NCBI GenBank assembly: GCA_041485845.1
Contig: JBGPKH010000616.1
Coordinates: 1-5,447 of the forward strand
DNA length: 5,447 nucleotides
Source: OMOG01 sp041485845
GTDB taxonomy: Bacteria; Acidobacteriota; Terriglobia; Bryobacterales; Bryobacteraceae
Direction: 5' to 3'
Part shown: positions 5,434 through 5,447 of the stretch, piece by piece
Layout of the letters: every line of letters begins with the position of its first letter
Numbering within the stretch: the first letter of the stretch is position 1
Program-made: the position numbers and the translations under genes
Notes under the pieces: model-generated
Seen by the model: the letters and a program-made list of their open reading frames with translations, nothing else
Told to the model about the DNA's origin: nothing
Databases searched by the model: none

Positions 5434-5447
5434 AGGGGCCAGGGGCA
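5434..5447 (+). repeat. Second block of the GGGGCCA-type repeat, cut by the window edge
   Basis: AGGGGCCAGGGGCA repeats the unit seen at 5329-5340 and runs to the last base, so the repeat probably continues beyond the window. Its return after a 58-base interruption shows the array is not a single continuous tract. Confidence 0.6.

Noticed and set aside
5315..5447. CRISPR array or tandem-repeat protein gene in the G-rich tail
   Set aside because: The units are 6-8 nt and degenerate, with no spacer-length intervals and no open coding frame of note; it is a simple repeat.

Overview
The window looks like chromosome from a high-GC Gram-negative bacterium, most likely Acidobacteriota of the Solibacter/Bryobacter type. 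This rests on the very large Oar-like TonB-dependent receptor with an N-terminal carboxypeptidase-regulatory-like domain, a family greatly expanded in those genomes, and on two small secreted proteins of a kind I associate with the same phylum. The lineage is an inference from protein style; no rRNA or other marker is present.

Layout, left to right. Bases 1-79 hold, on the minus strand, the first 26 codons of a gene running off the left edge. Its N-terminus resembles ISAzo13-family transposases. It is divergent from everything else here. About 70 bp of spacer carrying a perfect 6-bp dyad (118-132) leads to two tandem, plus-strand paralogous genes (150-569 and 725-1123), each encoding a signal peptide and a small, probably beta-rich domain. 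The 155-bp spacer between them holds a long imperfect inverted repeat (596-642) that resembles a dispersed intergenic repeat, and a smaller dyad (677-700). A textbook intrinsic terminator (1149-1198) closes this pair.

From 1199 to 1549 there is no convincing gene. This stretch carries an 8-bp perfect operator-like dyad (1249-1268) and, just before the next gene, a GC-rich hairpin abutting a strong Shine-Dalgarno sequence. The main gene (1550-5311) encodes a 1253-residue outer-membrane TonB-dependent receptor with signal peptide, regulatory-like domain, plug and beta-barrel. It looks intact. Its stop codon is followed within a few bases by a G-run repeat (about 5315-5362) with strong G-quadruplex potential, and the same GGGGCCA-type unit resumes at the right edge (5434-5447).

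The three complete genes all encode exported proteins, so the region may be a cell-envelope module. The terminator and the long leader suggest that the receptor is transcribed separately from the small pair. I see no decisive evidence for a new biological system. The most interesting points are the tandem paralogs whose signal peptides are better conserved than their mature parts, the leader structure at the receptor start, and the G-rich repeat at its 3' end.
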